A DNA stretch of 39,109 bases from Deltaproteobacteria bacterium (GTDB lineage: Bacteria > Desulfobacterota > Desulfarculia > Adiutricales > JAFDHD01): the NCBI GenBank assembly GCA_019308995.1, contig JAFDHD010000015.1:1-39109 (forward strand). Reading direction: 5' to 3'. The notes under the pieces are model-generated. The model saw nothing but the letters and a program-made list of their open reading frames with translations, made no database searches and was not told the origin of the DNA. Below are positions 16,120 through 24,678 of the stretch, in pieces; the stretch's first letter is position 1; the number at the start of each line of letters is the position of its first letter. Position numbers and translations under genes: made by a program.

Positions 16120-16962
16120 ATGGAAATCGTACCCGGACTTCACTGTTTACCTGTAACGATCGAGACCCTACCCCCTCATCGAGCCACCAACATGTATATC
16201 ATGACACATGGAGACAGCGCCCTGGTCATAGACGCAGTCAGCCCTATCAATAGCGAACCTCTCGAGCGTCTTGCTAAAATGGGCGTCAAGTCCATCCAGG
16301 CGGCGGTGGTCACCCATGCCCACCAGGACCATTATAAGGGATTGGAGGCCTTTCTTGACAGATTCGGCGGGAAGATCGTCTGCCATCTTCGAGCACGCCA
16401 ACGCCTGGAAAAGGCCTTTAAGCCTGAAGCCTTTGGCGACCAATTGAAGCACGGAAAGCTTTTGAAAATAGGCCAATTTAAAATACGCGTTCTCTACACG
16501 CCGGGGCATTCTCCAGACCATATCTGCCTCTTTCTGGAAGAGGCAAAGGCGCTTTTTACCGGCGACACCATCCTCGGCTGGGGCACCTCCATCATCTCGC
16601 CGCCTGAAGGTGATATGGTCGCATATATGAAGACGTTAGAAGACCTGATGAAGCTGGATATCAATATGATTTTCCCCGGCCATGGACCGCTCATCCAGGA
16701 AAAGGCCAAAGAACGGATCAAATGGTATCACGCACACCGGTTGATGAGGGAAAAGCTGATTCTGGAGGCCTTGGCTGAAGGGTTACTGAACAGCTATGAG
16801 ATTGCGGAAAGAATTTATTCTGAAGAAGATTTCAAGATGCACGGCCGCGATCTTCTTCCCAGAGCGGCCCGTTCGGTCCTGGCTCATCTGGAGAAACTCG
16901 AAAAGGAAGGGCGGGTCTTTATTTCAAATGAAGGCGGTCAGACTAAATTCGGTCTGCTTTAA
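16120..16962 (+). CDS. MBL-fold metallo-hydrolase (LACTB2-like)
   Basis: A 280-residue metallo-beta-lactamase-fold hydrolase with a complete metal site: His66, His68, Asp70 and His71 in THAHQDH, His130 in TPGHSPDH, Asp149 in FTGDT and His188 in FPGHG. The C-terminal third (about 200-280) looks like a winged-helix domain, as in LACTB2-like proteins, whose members include ribonucleases and thioesterases. It ends the CoA-transferase-nitrilase unit, so thioester or lactone hydrolysis is a reasonable guess but not proven. Its TAA stop shares the palindrome TTAA (16959-16962) with the stop of the convergent CoA-transferase gene. AAAGGA is 11 to 12 bases before ATG. Confidence 0.88.
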   Translation: MEIVPGLHCLPVTIETLPPHRATNMYIMTHGDSALVIDAVSPINSEPLERLAKMGVKSIQAAVVTHAHQDHYKGLEAFLDRFGGKIVCHLRARQRLEKAFKPEAFGDQLKHGKLLKIGQFKIRVLYTPGHSPDHICLFLEEAKALFTGDTILGWGTSIISPPEGDMVAYMKTLEDLMKLDINMIFPGHGPLIQEKAKERIKWYHAHRLMREKLILEALAEGLLNSYEIAERIYSEEDFKMHGRDLLPRAARSVLAHLEKLEKEGRVFISNEGGQTKFGLL

Positions 16963-18215
16963 TCAATGGGCCGGTCGCCGATGATGCCTTTTTTTTCAAG
17001 CTGAGCGATCTCATCTCTGGAAAGGCCGAGGAGTTCGCCGAGGACATACTCATTGTGCTCACCGAGGCAGGGCGCAGGCCTTCTCACCCGGGCCGGAGTC
17101 CGTGAGAGCTTGATAGGCAGGGCGCAGTACTTCCGCGGTCCGACCTCCGGGTGATCAATCTCCCAGAAAAAATCCCTCTCTAAAAGATGTTTGTCAGCAA
17201 GAAGCTCGGCGGCGTCAAGTACGGCCCCGGCAGGCACACCCGCCTCCTGGAGCATCTTCATAACCTCATAATGGGTATGCTGGCCGGTCCAGGCCTCAAT
17301 TTTCTCGTCCACCGCATCCTGGTCTTCCCGCCGACTTATGGCACTGGCAAACCTCGCGTCCTTTATCCAGTCCGGGCTGCCCATGGCTTGGCCCAAGGCT
17401 GCCCATTCCTCATCCGACGAGACGGCGATGACGACCCATTTGTCATCACCTTTGCACCGGTAACAGCCATAAGGCGCCTCAGAGGGATGGCGATTACCCA
17501 GACGCGGCGGGACTTTGCCATTCAAGGCGCAGCCGAGCACGGCTTCACCAATGACGCAGGTGGCGGATTCAGCCTGAGAAAGATCAATATACTGCCCCTT
17601 GCCAGTGCGGCGCTGAAGGAACAAGGCCGTCAGGATGGCCCCGGTGGCATGCAGAGCCGCCACCGGGTCGGGATAGGCATTCCCCGACATATGGGCCCCC
17701 TCGCCGGGATACCCCATCAGGCTGGCCAGTCCCGAAGCTGGATCAAGGTTGGTGCCATAGGACACGTAATCCCGATACGGGCCGGTTGCGCCATACCCGG
17801 GCATGGAGCACATGATGACGGCAGGATTTATCTCTTTTAAGGCCGGATAGTCCAACCCGAAATTTGGCATCACCCTGGGGCTGTAATTCTCCAGGACCAC
17901 ATCGCTTATTTTGACCAGGCGCTTAAATATCTCAATCCCCTCAGGTGTATTCAGCTCCAAGGTCAGCCCCAGCTTGTTCCGACCGAGATCGTTGTTCAAG
18001 GACGTTCGGTTCCAGGGTCTTTCCCCTGGATCATCATCTGGAAATACAGCGAGTATTTTAGCCACTTCCGGTAATAGTGCGCTTGTATTAACAGTGACGC
18101 GGCCAGTGATCTGAATAACTTCGGCCCCCAGATCGGCCAGGATTCTCCCGGCCAGAGGCCCGGACCAGACCCGGGTCAAATCCAGCACTCGTACTCCTTC
18201 TAAGGCGCTTGTCAT
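16959..18215 (-). CDS. Class III CoA-transferase (CaiB/BaiF family), Asp-containing partner
   Basis: A 418-residue family III CoA-transferase. Visible: VLDLTRVWSGPLAGRILADLG (10-30; core SGPLAGRILADLGAEVIQI), ENYSPRVMPNFGLDYPAL, MPGYGATGPYRDY and Asp183 in GNAYPDPVAAL, spaced exactly as in the neighbouring Asp-type enzyme, so the nucleophile is kept. Relative to relatives it has an insertion of about 30 residues after the first motif (near 38-75, including PDDDPGERPWN). It starts 27 bases after the stop of another class III CoA-transferase on the same strand, so the two are probably one operon and might form a mixed enzyme, as known for BbsEF-type benzylsuccinate CoA-transferases. AAGGAG is nine bases before ATG. 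Confidence 0.92.
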   Translation of the reverse strand: MTSALEGVRVLDLTRVWSGPLAGRILADLGAEVIQITGRVTVNTSALLPEVAKILAVFPDDDPGERPWNRTSLNNDLGRNKLGLTLELNTPEGIEIFKRLVKISDVVLENYSPRVMPNFGLDYPALKEINPAVIMCSMPGYGATGPYRDYVSYGTNLDPASGLASLMGYPGEGAHMSGNAYPDPVAALHATGAILTALFLQRRTGKGQYIDLSQAESATCVIGEAVLGCALNGKVPPRLGNRHPSEAPYGCYRCKGDDKWVVIAVSSDEEWAALGQAMGSPDWIKDARFASAISRREDQDAVDEKIEAWTGQHTHYEVMKMLQEAGVPAGAVLDAAELLADKHLLERDFFWEIDHPEVGPRKYCALPIKLSRTPARVRRPAPCLGEHNEYVLGELLGLSRDEIAQLEKKGIIGDRPID

Positions 18216-18242
18216 GAGTAACGACTCCTTAAAAACATCCGG

Positions 18243-19445
18243 CTAGACAACTCCGTTCTCTCTGAGTTCATTCAGACCCTGCCGACTCAAACCCAGCCGT
18301 CCCATATAAACCTCTTCATTATGCTCTCCGAGCAGAGGGGCGCGTTTATATTCGATTGGCGTCTCCGACATCTTGAAAGGCGGACCAGCATAAGGCTGCT
18401 TTCCGGCCTCGGGATGATCCAGTTTAACCCAGTAATCCCGTGCCTGATACTGCTTATCCTCGAGCAGGTCAGCGACATCATTGACATAAGCCGCTGGGAC
18501 CCTCCACTCCTGGCAGAGCTCCACGATCTCCTTTCTGGACCTTTCCAGAAACCAGGGCTTGACCAGCTCATCAAACTCCTCGGCATGCGCCAAACGATGA
18601 AAACCGGTCTGAAACCTGGGGTCTTCCAGAAGATGAGGCATCTCCATGAGCAAAAGCAGCCTTTCCGCCTGATCATCTGCACTCGGGCAGATTGAGACAT
18701 ATCCGTCTTTACAAGGATAGATGGTAATGGGATGGGAATACATGTAACGATTACCGACCCTTTTCTGGACCCAACCAGAATAGACGTAGCGGTTTACGGT
18801 AAACTGGTGAATAGAGGCCATGCACTCCATGATGGAGACATCAATATGCTGGCCCTGGCCGCTGGCCTCCCTGGCAAAAAGCGCGGCCATGACACCGGTA
18901 AAGGCATGCAGTCCGCCCTGATAGGCCGGTTGCTCTCCTCCTCCTGCCAGAGGCTCCCGACCCGGATCTCCATTAATATACATGTAGCCGCTTAAGGCGT
19001 TGCCCACTAACCGGCCGCCTTTGTAATCCCGATAAGGGCCGGTCTGGCCAAAGTCCGTGATCGAGACCATGACCAGACCCCGATTGATTTTGTCAAGGGT
19101 CTCATACCCGAGCCCCAGGCTGGCCATAACCGAAGGTTTGAAATTCTCGACCAGCACGTCCACTTCCTTGACCAGGTCCTTGAGAATATCTACCCCGGCT
19201 TTGGTCTCCAGATCGAGTGTGATGCTCTTTTTATTGGTATTTAAATAAAGAAAAAAAGCGCTCCGTTCGAGGTGAGGGTTGTCATCTAAAAAGGGCCCGA
19301 TGCTTCTGGCTTTATCGCCCGGCCCGGGCTTCTCGACTTTAATAACCTCAGCCCCCAGGGCCCCAAGCAGTTTGGCACAGTACGATCCTGAGATATACTG
19401 ACTTAAATCCAAAACCTTGATCCCTTCCAGAGCCTGTATGGTCAT
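18243..19445 (-). CDS. Class III CoA-transferase-fold protein lacking the catalytic Asp
   Basis: A 400-residue family III CoA-transferase homologue. Fold motifs are intact: VLDLSQYISGSYCAKLLGALG (11-31, core SGSYCAKLLGALGAEVIKVE), VENFKPSVMASLGLGY (99-114), ITDFGQTGPYRDY and GQGQHIDVSIME. The catalytic Asp position falls in GGGEQPAYQGGLHAF, around Ala174, and no Asp is near, so the aspartyl-CoA mechanism should not work in this chain alone. It is the first gene of a minus-strand pair, 27 bases ahead of an Asp-containing homologue, so it may be a non-catalytic subunit or a protein of other function. GGAGG is nine bases before ATG. No frameshift or truncation is visible. Confidence 0.88.
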   Translation of the reverse strand: MTIQALEGIKVLDLSQYISGSYCAKLLGALGAEVIKVEKPGPGDKARSIGPFLDDNPHLERSAFFLYLNTNKKSITLDLETKAGVDILKDLVKEVDVLVENFKPSVMASLGLGYETLDKINRGLVMVSITDFGQTGPYRDYKGGRLVGNALSGYMYINGDPGREPLAGGGEQPAYQGGLHAFTGVMAALFAREASGQGQHIDVSIMECMASIHQFTVNRYVYSGWVQKRVGNRYMYSHPITIYPCKDGYVSICPSADDQAERLLLLMEMPHLLEDPRFQTGFHRLAHAEEFDELVKPWFLERSRKEIVELCQEWRVPAAYVNDVADLLEDKQYQARDYWVKLDHPEAGKQPYAGPPFKMSETPIEYKRAPLLGEHNEEVYMGRLGLSRQGLNELRENGVV

Positions 19446-19647
19446 TCCCTTTCGCCTCCGCCGGGGATGCTGACTGGCCTAAAACCGCCTTCCATTGTGT
19501 CTCAGAATCTGAAAGGCCGATCAGCTTATTTAATCAGTTTTAAAATAAAAAATTAAGGCAATCATAGTCTAAGACGCTTCTGATTGTCAATTTCAGAGAC
19601 CGTTGCCCAGATGGTTTCTACAAATAATATATCCGGAGCGATTTTAA

Positions 19648-19676
19648 TTGACAGGATAAATAGGGTTGATTAATAT
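19648..19676 (+). promoter_or_regulatory. Sigma70-like promoter for the ffh block
   Basis: A perfect TTGACA (19648-19653), a 17-base spacer and TAATAT (19671-19676); the leader to the GTG of ffh would be about 38 bases. It probably drives at least ffh and possibly much of the downstream gene block. Confidence 0.55.
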
Positions 19677-19720
19677 TAAACATTTCATACTTTTGCGTAA
19701 TCTGGCAGGAGCAAAACTGG

Positions 19721-21052
19721 GTGTTTGATAATCTGACTGAAAAGTTAAATGAGACGTTTCGCAAGCTGAAAGGACATGGCAAGCTCACAGAGGACAACAT
19801 AAAAGAGGGCTTACGCGAAATCCGTCTTGCCTTACTTGAGGCCGATGTTAACTATAAGGTCGTCAAGAATCTTATTGAGACCATCCGCGTTCGGGCTGTG
19901 GGCCAGGAGGTGATGCAAAGCCTGACCCCGGGTCAGCAGGTGGTCAAGATCGTCTATGAAGAGTTGACTTCGCTCATGGGCGGAGCCGGACAGGATCTGG
20001 ATTTTTCCGGTCGGCCGCCCTGGACATTCCTGCTGGTCGGGCTGCAGGGTTCAGGTAAGACGACCACAGCAGGCAAATTGGCCCGGCTTCTTAAGACAAA
20101 AGGCCGTCAACCGCTTCTGGTTCCGGCTGATGTTCAGCGCCCGGCCGCCATCGAGCAATTGATGAAATTGGGTGAGCAGATTTCGGCGCCAGTCTTTCCG
20201 TCCACTGCGAACATGCAGCCAATCGAAATAGCGATTAAGGCGCGGGTCAGCGCGGGTGAGCGCGGCTGTGACACCCTGATCCTGGACACGGCTGGCCGGC
20301 TCCAGGTTGATGAGGCGTTGATGGAGGAGCTTAAGGCTGTTAAGACCAAGCTCGAACCGAATGAAATTTTATTGGTGGCTGATGCCATGACCGGACAGGA
20401 AGCGGTCAACGTCGCGAAAACCTTTCATAAATGGCTGGACCTGACCGGTGTCATCCTGACCAAGATGGAGGGTGATGCCCGAGGCGGAGCAGCGTTGTCA
20501 ATAAAGGCTGTTCTTGATCGGCCGATTAAATTTATCGGTGTGGGCGAAAAGCTGGACGCCTTCGAACCTTTTTACCCGGACCGCGTGGCTTCACGAATCA
20601 TGGACCAGGGCGACATGTTGACCCTGATAGAGAAAGCCCAGGAGACGATTGACCAGGAACAGGCCCAGGATCTGATACGAAAGCTCAGGAAGGATGAGTT
20701 TACACTCGAGGACTTTAAAAATCAGATCTCGCAAATCAAAAAACTCGGTTCCCTTGACCAGATACTCGGGATGATTCCTGGATTGGGTAAGTTAAAAAAA
20801 CTAAAAGACATGCGGCCCGAGGAGGATAAAATAAAAAAAATTGAAGCCATCATCAACTCCATGACGCCTGAAGAGCGTCGAGATATCACTGTTCTGAACG
20901 CAAGCCGACGGCGACGGGTCGCTCGTGGAAGCGGCGCCAAGGTCTCGGATGTCAATGCCTTGATCAAGAATTTTCTCCAGACAAAAAAAATGATGAAAAA
21001 ATTTTCTGAGGGAGAGTTCAAGTCATTCGGCCAGGGAATGCTCCCCATGTAG
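19721..21052 (+). CDS. ffh: Signal recognition particle protein Ffh
   Basis: A 443-residue SRP54 GTPase that binds 4.5S RNA and signal sequences and delivers ribosomes to FtsY at the membrane. Domains in order: N helix bundle (1-90), G domain with GLQGSGKTT (108-116), DVQRPAAIEQL (137-147), DTAGR (189-193) and TKMEGDARGG (247-256), then the methionine-rich M domain (about 325-443) with EDFKNQISQIKKLGSLDQIL and the RRRRVARGSG RNA-binding segment. GTG start with AGGAG nine bases upstream. It heads a conserved translation block: rpsP begins 72 bases later. No 4.5S RNA gene was recognised in the window. Confidence 0.97.
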   Translation: MFDNLTEKLNETFRKLKGHGKLTEDNIKEGLREIRLALLEADVNYKVVKNLIETIRVRAVGQEVMQSLTPGQQVVKIVYEELTSLMGGAGQDLDFSGRPPWTFLLVGLQGSGKTTTAGKLARLLKTKGRQPLLVPADVQRPAAIEQLMKLGEQISAPVFPSTANMQPIEIAIKARVSAGERGCDTLILDTAGRLQVDEALMEELKAVKTKLEPNEILLVADAMTGQEAVNVAKTFHKWLDLTGVILTKMEGDARGGAALSIKAVLDRPIKFIGVGEKLDAFEPFYPDRVASRIMDQGDMLTLIEKAQETIDQEQAQDLIRKLRKDEFTLEDFKNQISQIKKLGSLDQILGMIPGLGKLKKLKDMRPEEDKIKKIEAIINSMTPEERRDITVLNASRRRRVARGSGAKVSDVNALIKNFLQTKKMMKKFSEGEFKSFGQGMLPM

Positions 21053-21124
21053 ATAGTTGAGATTTAGACTGGTTTCTTAGAAAAAAAACTATATACTATA
21101 AATTAATTATGCAAAGGAAAAGAT

Positions 21125-21379
21125 ATGGCTGTACGGATTAGATTGACCCGGATGGGAGCGAACAAGAATCCCTTTTACAGAATCATTGTCGCGGACGCCA
21201 GTGCCAAACGCGATGGCAGATTCCTCGAAGTAATAGGGACTTACGATCCGCTTCAAGATCCGGCTAAAGTGGTCATTAAGGAGGACAGACTCAAAGATTG
21301 GCTCAGTAAGGGGGCCAAGCCCACAACCACGGTGGCTAGCCTGCTCAAACGCGAAGGGCTTGGATCCAAGTCTTATTAA
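21125..21379 (+). CDS. rpsP: 30S ribosomal protein S16
   Basis: An 84-residue S16, a 30S assembly protein. MAVRIRLTRMGANKNPFYRIIVAD (key: VRIRLTRMG and PFYRIIVADA) and GTYDPLQDPAKV are characteristic, and the length is usual. AAAGGAAAAG precedes the ATG. The 72-base gap after ffh is A/T-rich with TATACT-like sequence, so an additional promoter is possible. A 113-base gap separates it from khpA. Confidence 0.97.
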   Translation: MAVRIRLTRMGANKNPFYRIIVADASAKRDGRFLEVIGTYDPLQDPAKVVIKEDRLKDWLSKGAKPTTTVASLLKREGLGSKSY

Positions 21380-21492
21380 TCCTTTTCCAGAAACTTCGGC
21401 GTTTTAAGGTTTGTGGAGTTAAAAAAGTAGTCTGGCCCGGGTCTCAAACCAGGCCCCCAGGATGACGAGGCGGAGAATACGGAGGTGTACGC

Positions 21493-21723
21493 ATGAAGGA
21501 TTTAATCAAGTACATAGCGCAGTCGCTGGTGGACAATCCCGATCAGGTTGAGGTTTCCGAAATTATGGGGGAACAGACCTCGGTACTGGAATTGAGGGTG
21601 GCCAAAGAGGATTTGGGTAAAGTTATCGGTAAGCAGGGCCGGACGGCGCGTGCCATGCGGACAATCCTGTCGGCGGCGTCTACAAAGCTTAGAAAACGTT
21701 CGGTACTGGAGATCATAGAGTAA
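21493..21723 (+). CDS. khpA: KH-domain RNA-binding protein KhpA
   Basis: A 76-residue single type-II KH domain with the [11 protein letters not shown] loop (42-52) that contacts RNA. In Firmicutes KhpA pairs with KhpB and affects cell division and mRNA metabolism. Its place between rpsP and rimM is the common arrangement in Desulfobacterota and Firmicutes. GGAGG is seven bases before ATG. The stop is five bases before the ATG chosen for rimM. Confidence 0.93.
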   Translation: MKDLIKYIAQSLVDNPDQVEVSEIMGEQTSVLELRVAKEDLGKVIGKQGRTARAMRTILSAASTKLRKRSVLEIIE

Positions 21724-21728
21724 GATTG

Positions 21729-22244
21729 ATGGTAGAAGACCTGGTGACCATGGGCCGGGTCACTCGGACTCACGGCGTCAGAGGTGAGATACGGGTCTTG
21801 CCATTCACCGAGTCTGTGAATTCTTTCAACCGGTATGACCGGCTATACTTCCGCACTTTGGATGAGGCCGAAGAGATTAAAATAGTCATAAGTGCCCGGC
21901 CTCACAAGAATTTTGTTCTTTTAAAACTCAAAGGCATCTGCACTCGCAAAGCAGCTGCCAAACTGGTCGGAGCGGATGTCCTCATCCCAAGGTCCTGGCT
22001 GCCTCCTCTTGGTCCTGATGAATATTACTGGACTGACTTGATTGGCCTGACCGTCATGGACGAAGAAGGCCGGATTCTTGGGCGAGTGGAACGACTGCTC
22101 TCCACCGAGGCTGATGATTTATTGATTCTGGAGCGCAACCATGAAGAATTTCTCCTGCCTTTCCGGGAGGAGATAATTCTTTCCATTGATCTTGAAGCTG
22201 GCTGTCTCCAGGCCGCGCCTCCACCCGGCCTGCTCGATCTGTAA
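21729..22244 (+). CDS. rimM: Ribosome maturation factor RimM
   Basis: A 171-residue 16S processing factor that binds S19 and helps mature the 30S head. The N-terminal RimM domain begins VTMGRVTRTHGVRGEIRVLP (key: GRVTRTHGVRGE), and the C-terminal PRC-barrel has PDEYYWTDLIGLTV and ends LPFREEIILSIDLEAG. ATG 21729 was taken; a TTG directly before it (21726) is equally possible as the Shine-Dalgarno is weak. Translation is probably coupled to khpA. trmD follows after 34 bases. Confidence 0.94.
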   Translation: MVEDLVTMGRVTRTHGVRGEIRVLPFTESVNSFNRYDRLYFRTLDEAEEIKIVISARPHKNFVLLKLKGICTRKAAAKLVGADVLIPRSWLPPLGPDEYYWTDLIGLTVMDEEGRILGRVERLLSTEADDLLILERNHEEFLLPFREEIILSIDLEAGCLQAAPPPGLLDL

Positions 22245-22278
22245 CCCCAGGCAGAATCCAAAATAGGTGTTGAAAAGC

Positions 22279-23028
22279 ATGCATTTTGATGTGGTAACCC
22301 TCTTCCCCCACCTGTTTGAGTCATTCTTGAGGGAGAGCTTGATGGGCAAGGCCCTGGACAAAGGAATTTTTGAAGTCCGTTTAATTGACATCCGGGACTT
22401 CACCACCGACCGCCATCGAACCGCTGATGACCGGCCTTACGGCGGCGGGCCGGGGATGGTCCTCATGCCTGAACCCTTGGCCAAGGCCATCCATTTTGCC
22501 ATGGAGACGAGGCCGGCTGGCGTCAAGAGGCGTGTCATCCTCCTCAACCCAGTCGGTTTTTCGTTCAAGCAAGGCAAGGCCAAGGAATATGCGGCTCTGG
22601 ATCATCTGATCCTGGTCTGTGGACGTTATGAGGGAGTGGATGATCGCATCGCAAAGACCCTGATAGACGAGGAGATCTCTCTGGGTGATTTCATCCTCTC
22701 TGGCGGAGAGGTTCCGGCCATGGCTGTCATCGAGGCCGTTGTCAGGCTTCTGCCAGGCGTTGTGGGCACGGCTGAGTCGGTGGAGGACGAGACTTTCAGT
22801 CACGGACTCCTTGAATACCCCCAGTATACTCGCCCCAGGGTCTTTCAGGATTTAACCGTGCCTGAGGTGCTCCTTTCTGGAGACCATGAGGCCATCAGAA
22901 AGTGGCGACGCCAGGAGTCACTGAAACGAACCCTCAAACGCCGACCAGACATGCTCGCCCAGGCCGAGCTTACGGACTCGGATCGTGAGTATTTGGACCA
23001 GTTCACGTCTCAGGAGCCATCGCGATGA
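22279..23028 (+). CDS. trmD: tRNA (guanine-N1)-methyltransferase TrmD
   Basis: A 249-residue SPOUT methyltransferase that makes m1G37 in tRNAs with a G36, preventing +1 frameshifts. Visible: MHFDVVTLFPHLFE at the N-terminus, DDRPYGGGPGMVL, the SAM trefoil-knot segments LVCGRYEGVDDRI and SLGDFILSGGEVPAM, and YTRPRVFQ with KWRRQESLKRT. ATG 22279 was chosen over GTG 22267 since AGGTG lies nine bases upstream and the family starts MxFD. The length is normal. Confidence 0.96.
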   Translation: MHFDVVTLFPHLFESFLRESLMGKALDKGIFEVRLIDIRDFTTDRHRTADDRPYGGGPGMVLMPEPLAKAIHFAMETRPAGVKRRVILLNPVGFSFKQGKAKEYAALDHLILVCGRYEGVDDRIAKTLIDEEISLGDFILSGGEVPAMAVIEAVVRLLPGVVGTAESVEDETFSHGLLEYPQYTRPRVFQDLTVPEVLLSGDHEAIRKWRRQESLKRTLKRRPDMLAQAELTDSDREYLDQFTSQEPSR

Positions 23029-23080
23029 AGAGGCGTATTAATGACCGGGTTTGCGGCTTCCTCCGAGGTTGCGGCTAGCC

Positions 23081-23638
23081 TTGGTCAACGCTTATTTAGC
23101 CCTGATGCATTACCCGGTATACAATAAACGCCGGGAAATCATCGCCGCCGCCTTGACGACCATTGACATGCACGACCTGGCCCGTGTGGCTCGAACTTAT
23201 GGCTTGAAAGGCTTTTTTCTGGTTACCCCTCTTGAGGATCAGATTCAGGTGGCTGAAGACATGCTCAAGCACTGGCGTCAGGAGTGGGGGGATGTTTATA
23301 ATAGAACTAGGGTCGAGGCCTTGAGTCTGGTTTATCTGGCTCATGACTTGAATCAGGCCAAAGAGAGGGTTACCGAAGAAACAGGCAGTTATCCTCTGGT
23401 AGTGGCCACAGCCGCCGCTGAGGGTCCAGGCCGGATGCCTTTCTCTGAGATGGGTCCTTACCTTCAGGGAAGGCGTCCTCTTCTAATAATTTTCGGGACG
23501 GCCTGGGGTCTCGCAGACGAAGTTCTGGCCGCGTCTGATTTTGTTTTAGAACCCGTTAAAGGGCCAACGGATTATAATCACCTGTCCATCAGGACTGCAG
23601 CAGGGATCATTCTCGATCGGCTGTTTGGTGTAAGATAG
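23081..23638 (+). CDS. SAM-dependent RNA methyltransferase (PF09936/COG4752 type)
   Basis: A protein of about 185 residues of the SPOUT-like SAM-dependent RNA methyltransferase family found beside trmD in Desulfobacterota, Aquificae and Thermotogae. Visible: [44 protein letters not shown] (key: ARTYG and TPLEDQ), a central [12 protein letters not shown], and the C-terminal [13 protein letters not shown] and [17 protein letters not shown]. Target RNA is unknown. The start is uncertain: an in-frame stop at 23042 leaves only TTG codons (23051, 23069, 23081); 23081 best fits the family N-terminus, with GAGG at 23065-23068. rplS starts 20 bases after the stop. Confidence 0.85.
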   Translation: MVNAYLALMHYPVYNKRREIIAAALTTIDMHDLARVARTYGLKGFFLVTPLEDQIQVAEDMLKHWRQEWGDVYNRTRVEALSLVYLAHDLNQAKERVTEETGSYPLVVATAAAEGPGRMPFSEMGPYLQGRRPLLIIFGTAWGLADEVLAASDFVLEPVKGPTDYNHLSIRTAAGIILDRLFGVR

Positions 23639-23658
23639 CTCTCATAGAGGAGAAAAAA

Positions 23659-24012
23659 ATGAATCCCATAGATATGATTGAACGCGAACAGATGAGAACA
23701 GACCTCGCTCCTTTTCAGGTGGGCGATACCGTAAAAATATACGTACGGATCAAGGAAGGAGAGAAGGAACGCATCCAGGTCTTCCAAGGTGTGGTCATTC
23801 GAAAACGTCAAGGCAAAACCAGTGCGACCTTCACCGTAAGGAAGGTCTCTTATGGTATCGGCGTGGAGCGGATTTTTCCAACGAACTCACCTTTGATCGA
23901 GAAGATCGAGGTCGTGTTTCAAGGCCGTGTGCGGCGTTCCAAACTCTATTATCTGCGTCAGCGGCGAGGGAAAGCGGCCCGGCTTAAAGAAAGGACCACA
24001 CGCCAGGGTTAA
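23659..24012 (+). CDS. rplS: 50S ribosomal protein L19
   Basis: A 117-residue L19 at the 30S-50S interface. [26 protein letters not shown] and [11 protein letters not shown] followed by RRSKLYYLR are characteristic. GAGGAG is seven bases before ATG. rnhB follows after only six bases. Confidence 0.97.
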   Translation: MNPIDMIEREQMRTDLAPFQVGDTVKIYVRIKEGEKERIQVFQGVVIRKRQGKTSATFTVRKVSYGIGVERIFPTNSPLIEKIEVVFQGRVRRSKLYYLRQRRGKAARLKERTTRQG

Positions 24013-24018
24013 CCGGCA

Positions 24019-24678
24019 TTGGCTGAATCTGTTGAAAAAACCCTCTGCCTTTTCGAAAATCTTTTTTTCGAAGAAGGCATGACCCCGGAAGAACGGATTA
24101 AGGAACAGGGATTTAGACTGATAGCCGGAGTGGATGAGGCCGGCCGCGGTCCCCTGGCCGGTCCGGTTGTTGCGGCGGCCGTTATTCTTGATGAACGCCG
24201 TGAGTACCCCGGGGTGGGTGATTCGAAAAAGATGACCAAAAATCAGCGGGAAAAGGCTTATGAGCTTATCCTGAAACGGGCCAAGGCCGTGACTTATGGC
24301 CTGGTTGATCAGGCGGAAATAGATCGGATCAACATTCTCTGGGCAGCCATAAAGGCCATGACCAAGGCGGTGACCGATTTGATTCCGGCGCCTGATTTCA
24401 TCCTGGTTGATGGGACTGTCCCCCTGCCTCTGGATGTACCTCAGCGAGCCTTGCCTCACGGAGACAGTTTAAGCCTGTCTGTTGGAGCGGCTTCGGTTGT
24501 GGCCAAGGTTGTCCGTGACCGCCTCATGGTGAGTTACGATCGCGTCTATCCTGAATATGGGTTTGCCTCTCATAAAGGTTATGCCACGCGGGGCCATCTG
24601 GAGGCCCTGTCTAAATACGGACCTTGCCATATACATCGCTTGACGTTTGCCCATGTGAGGGCAGAGAAAGAGGCATGA
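24019..24678 (+). CDS. rnhB: Ribonuclease HII
   Basis: A 219-residue RNase HII that removes RNA from RNA-DNA hybrids and misincorporated ribonucleotides. The four catalytic acids are visible: Asp39 and Glu40 in AGVDEAGRGPLAGPV, Asp131 in ILVDGT and Asp167 in VVRDRLM. The TTG start at 24019 has AGGG ten bases upstream; an internal ATG at 24079 (residue 21) would also leave a full catalytic domain. The gene overlaps yraN by four bases (ATGA), so they are translationally coupled. Confidence 0.95.
   Translation: MAESVEKTLCLFENLFFEEGMTPEERIKEQGFRLIAGVDEAGRGPLAGPVVAAAVILDERREYPGVGDSKKMTKNQREKAYELILKRAKAVTYGLVDQAEIDRINILWAAIKAMTKAVTDLIPAPDFILVDGTVPLPLDVPQRALPHGDSLSLSVGAASVVAKVVRDRLMVSYDRVYPEYGFASHKGYATRGHLEALSKYGPCHIHRLTFAHVRAEKEA

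Noticed and set aside
24624-24674. Upstream start for yraN
   Set aside because: It would lie inside rnhB; the ATGA overlap at 24675 matches the family N-terminus.
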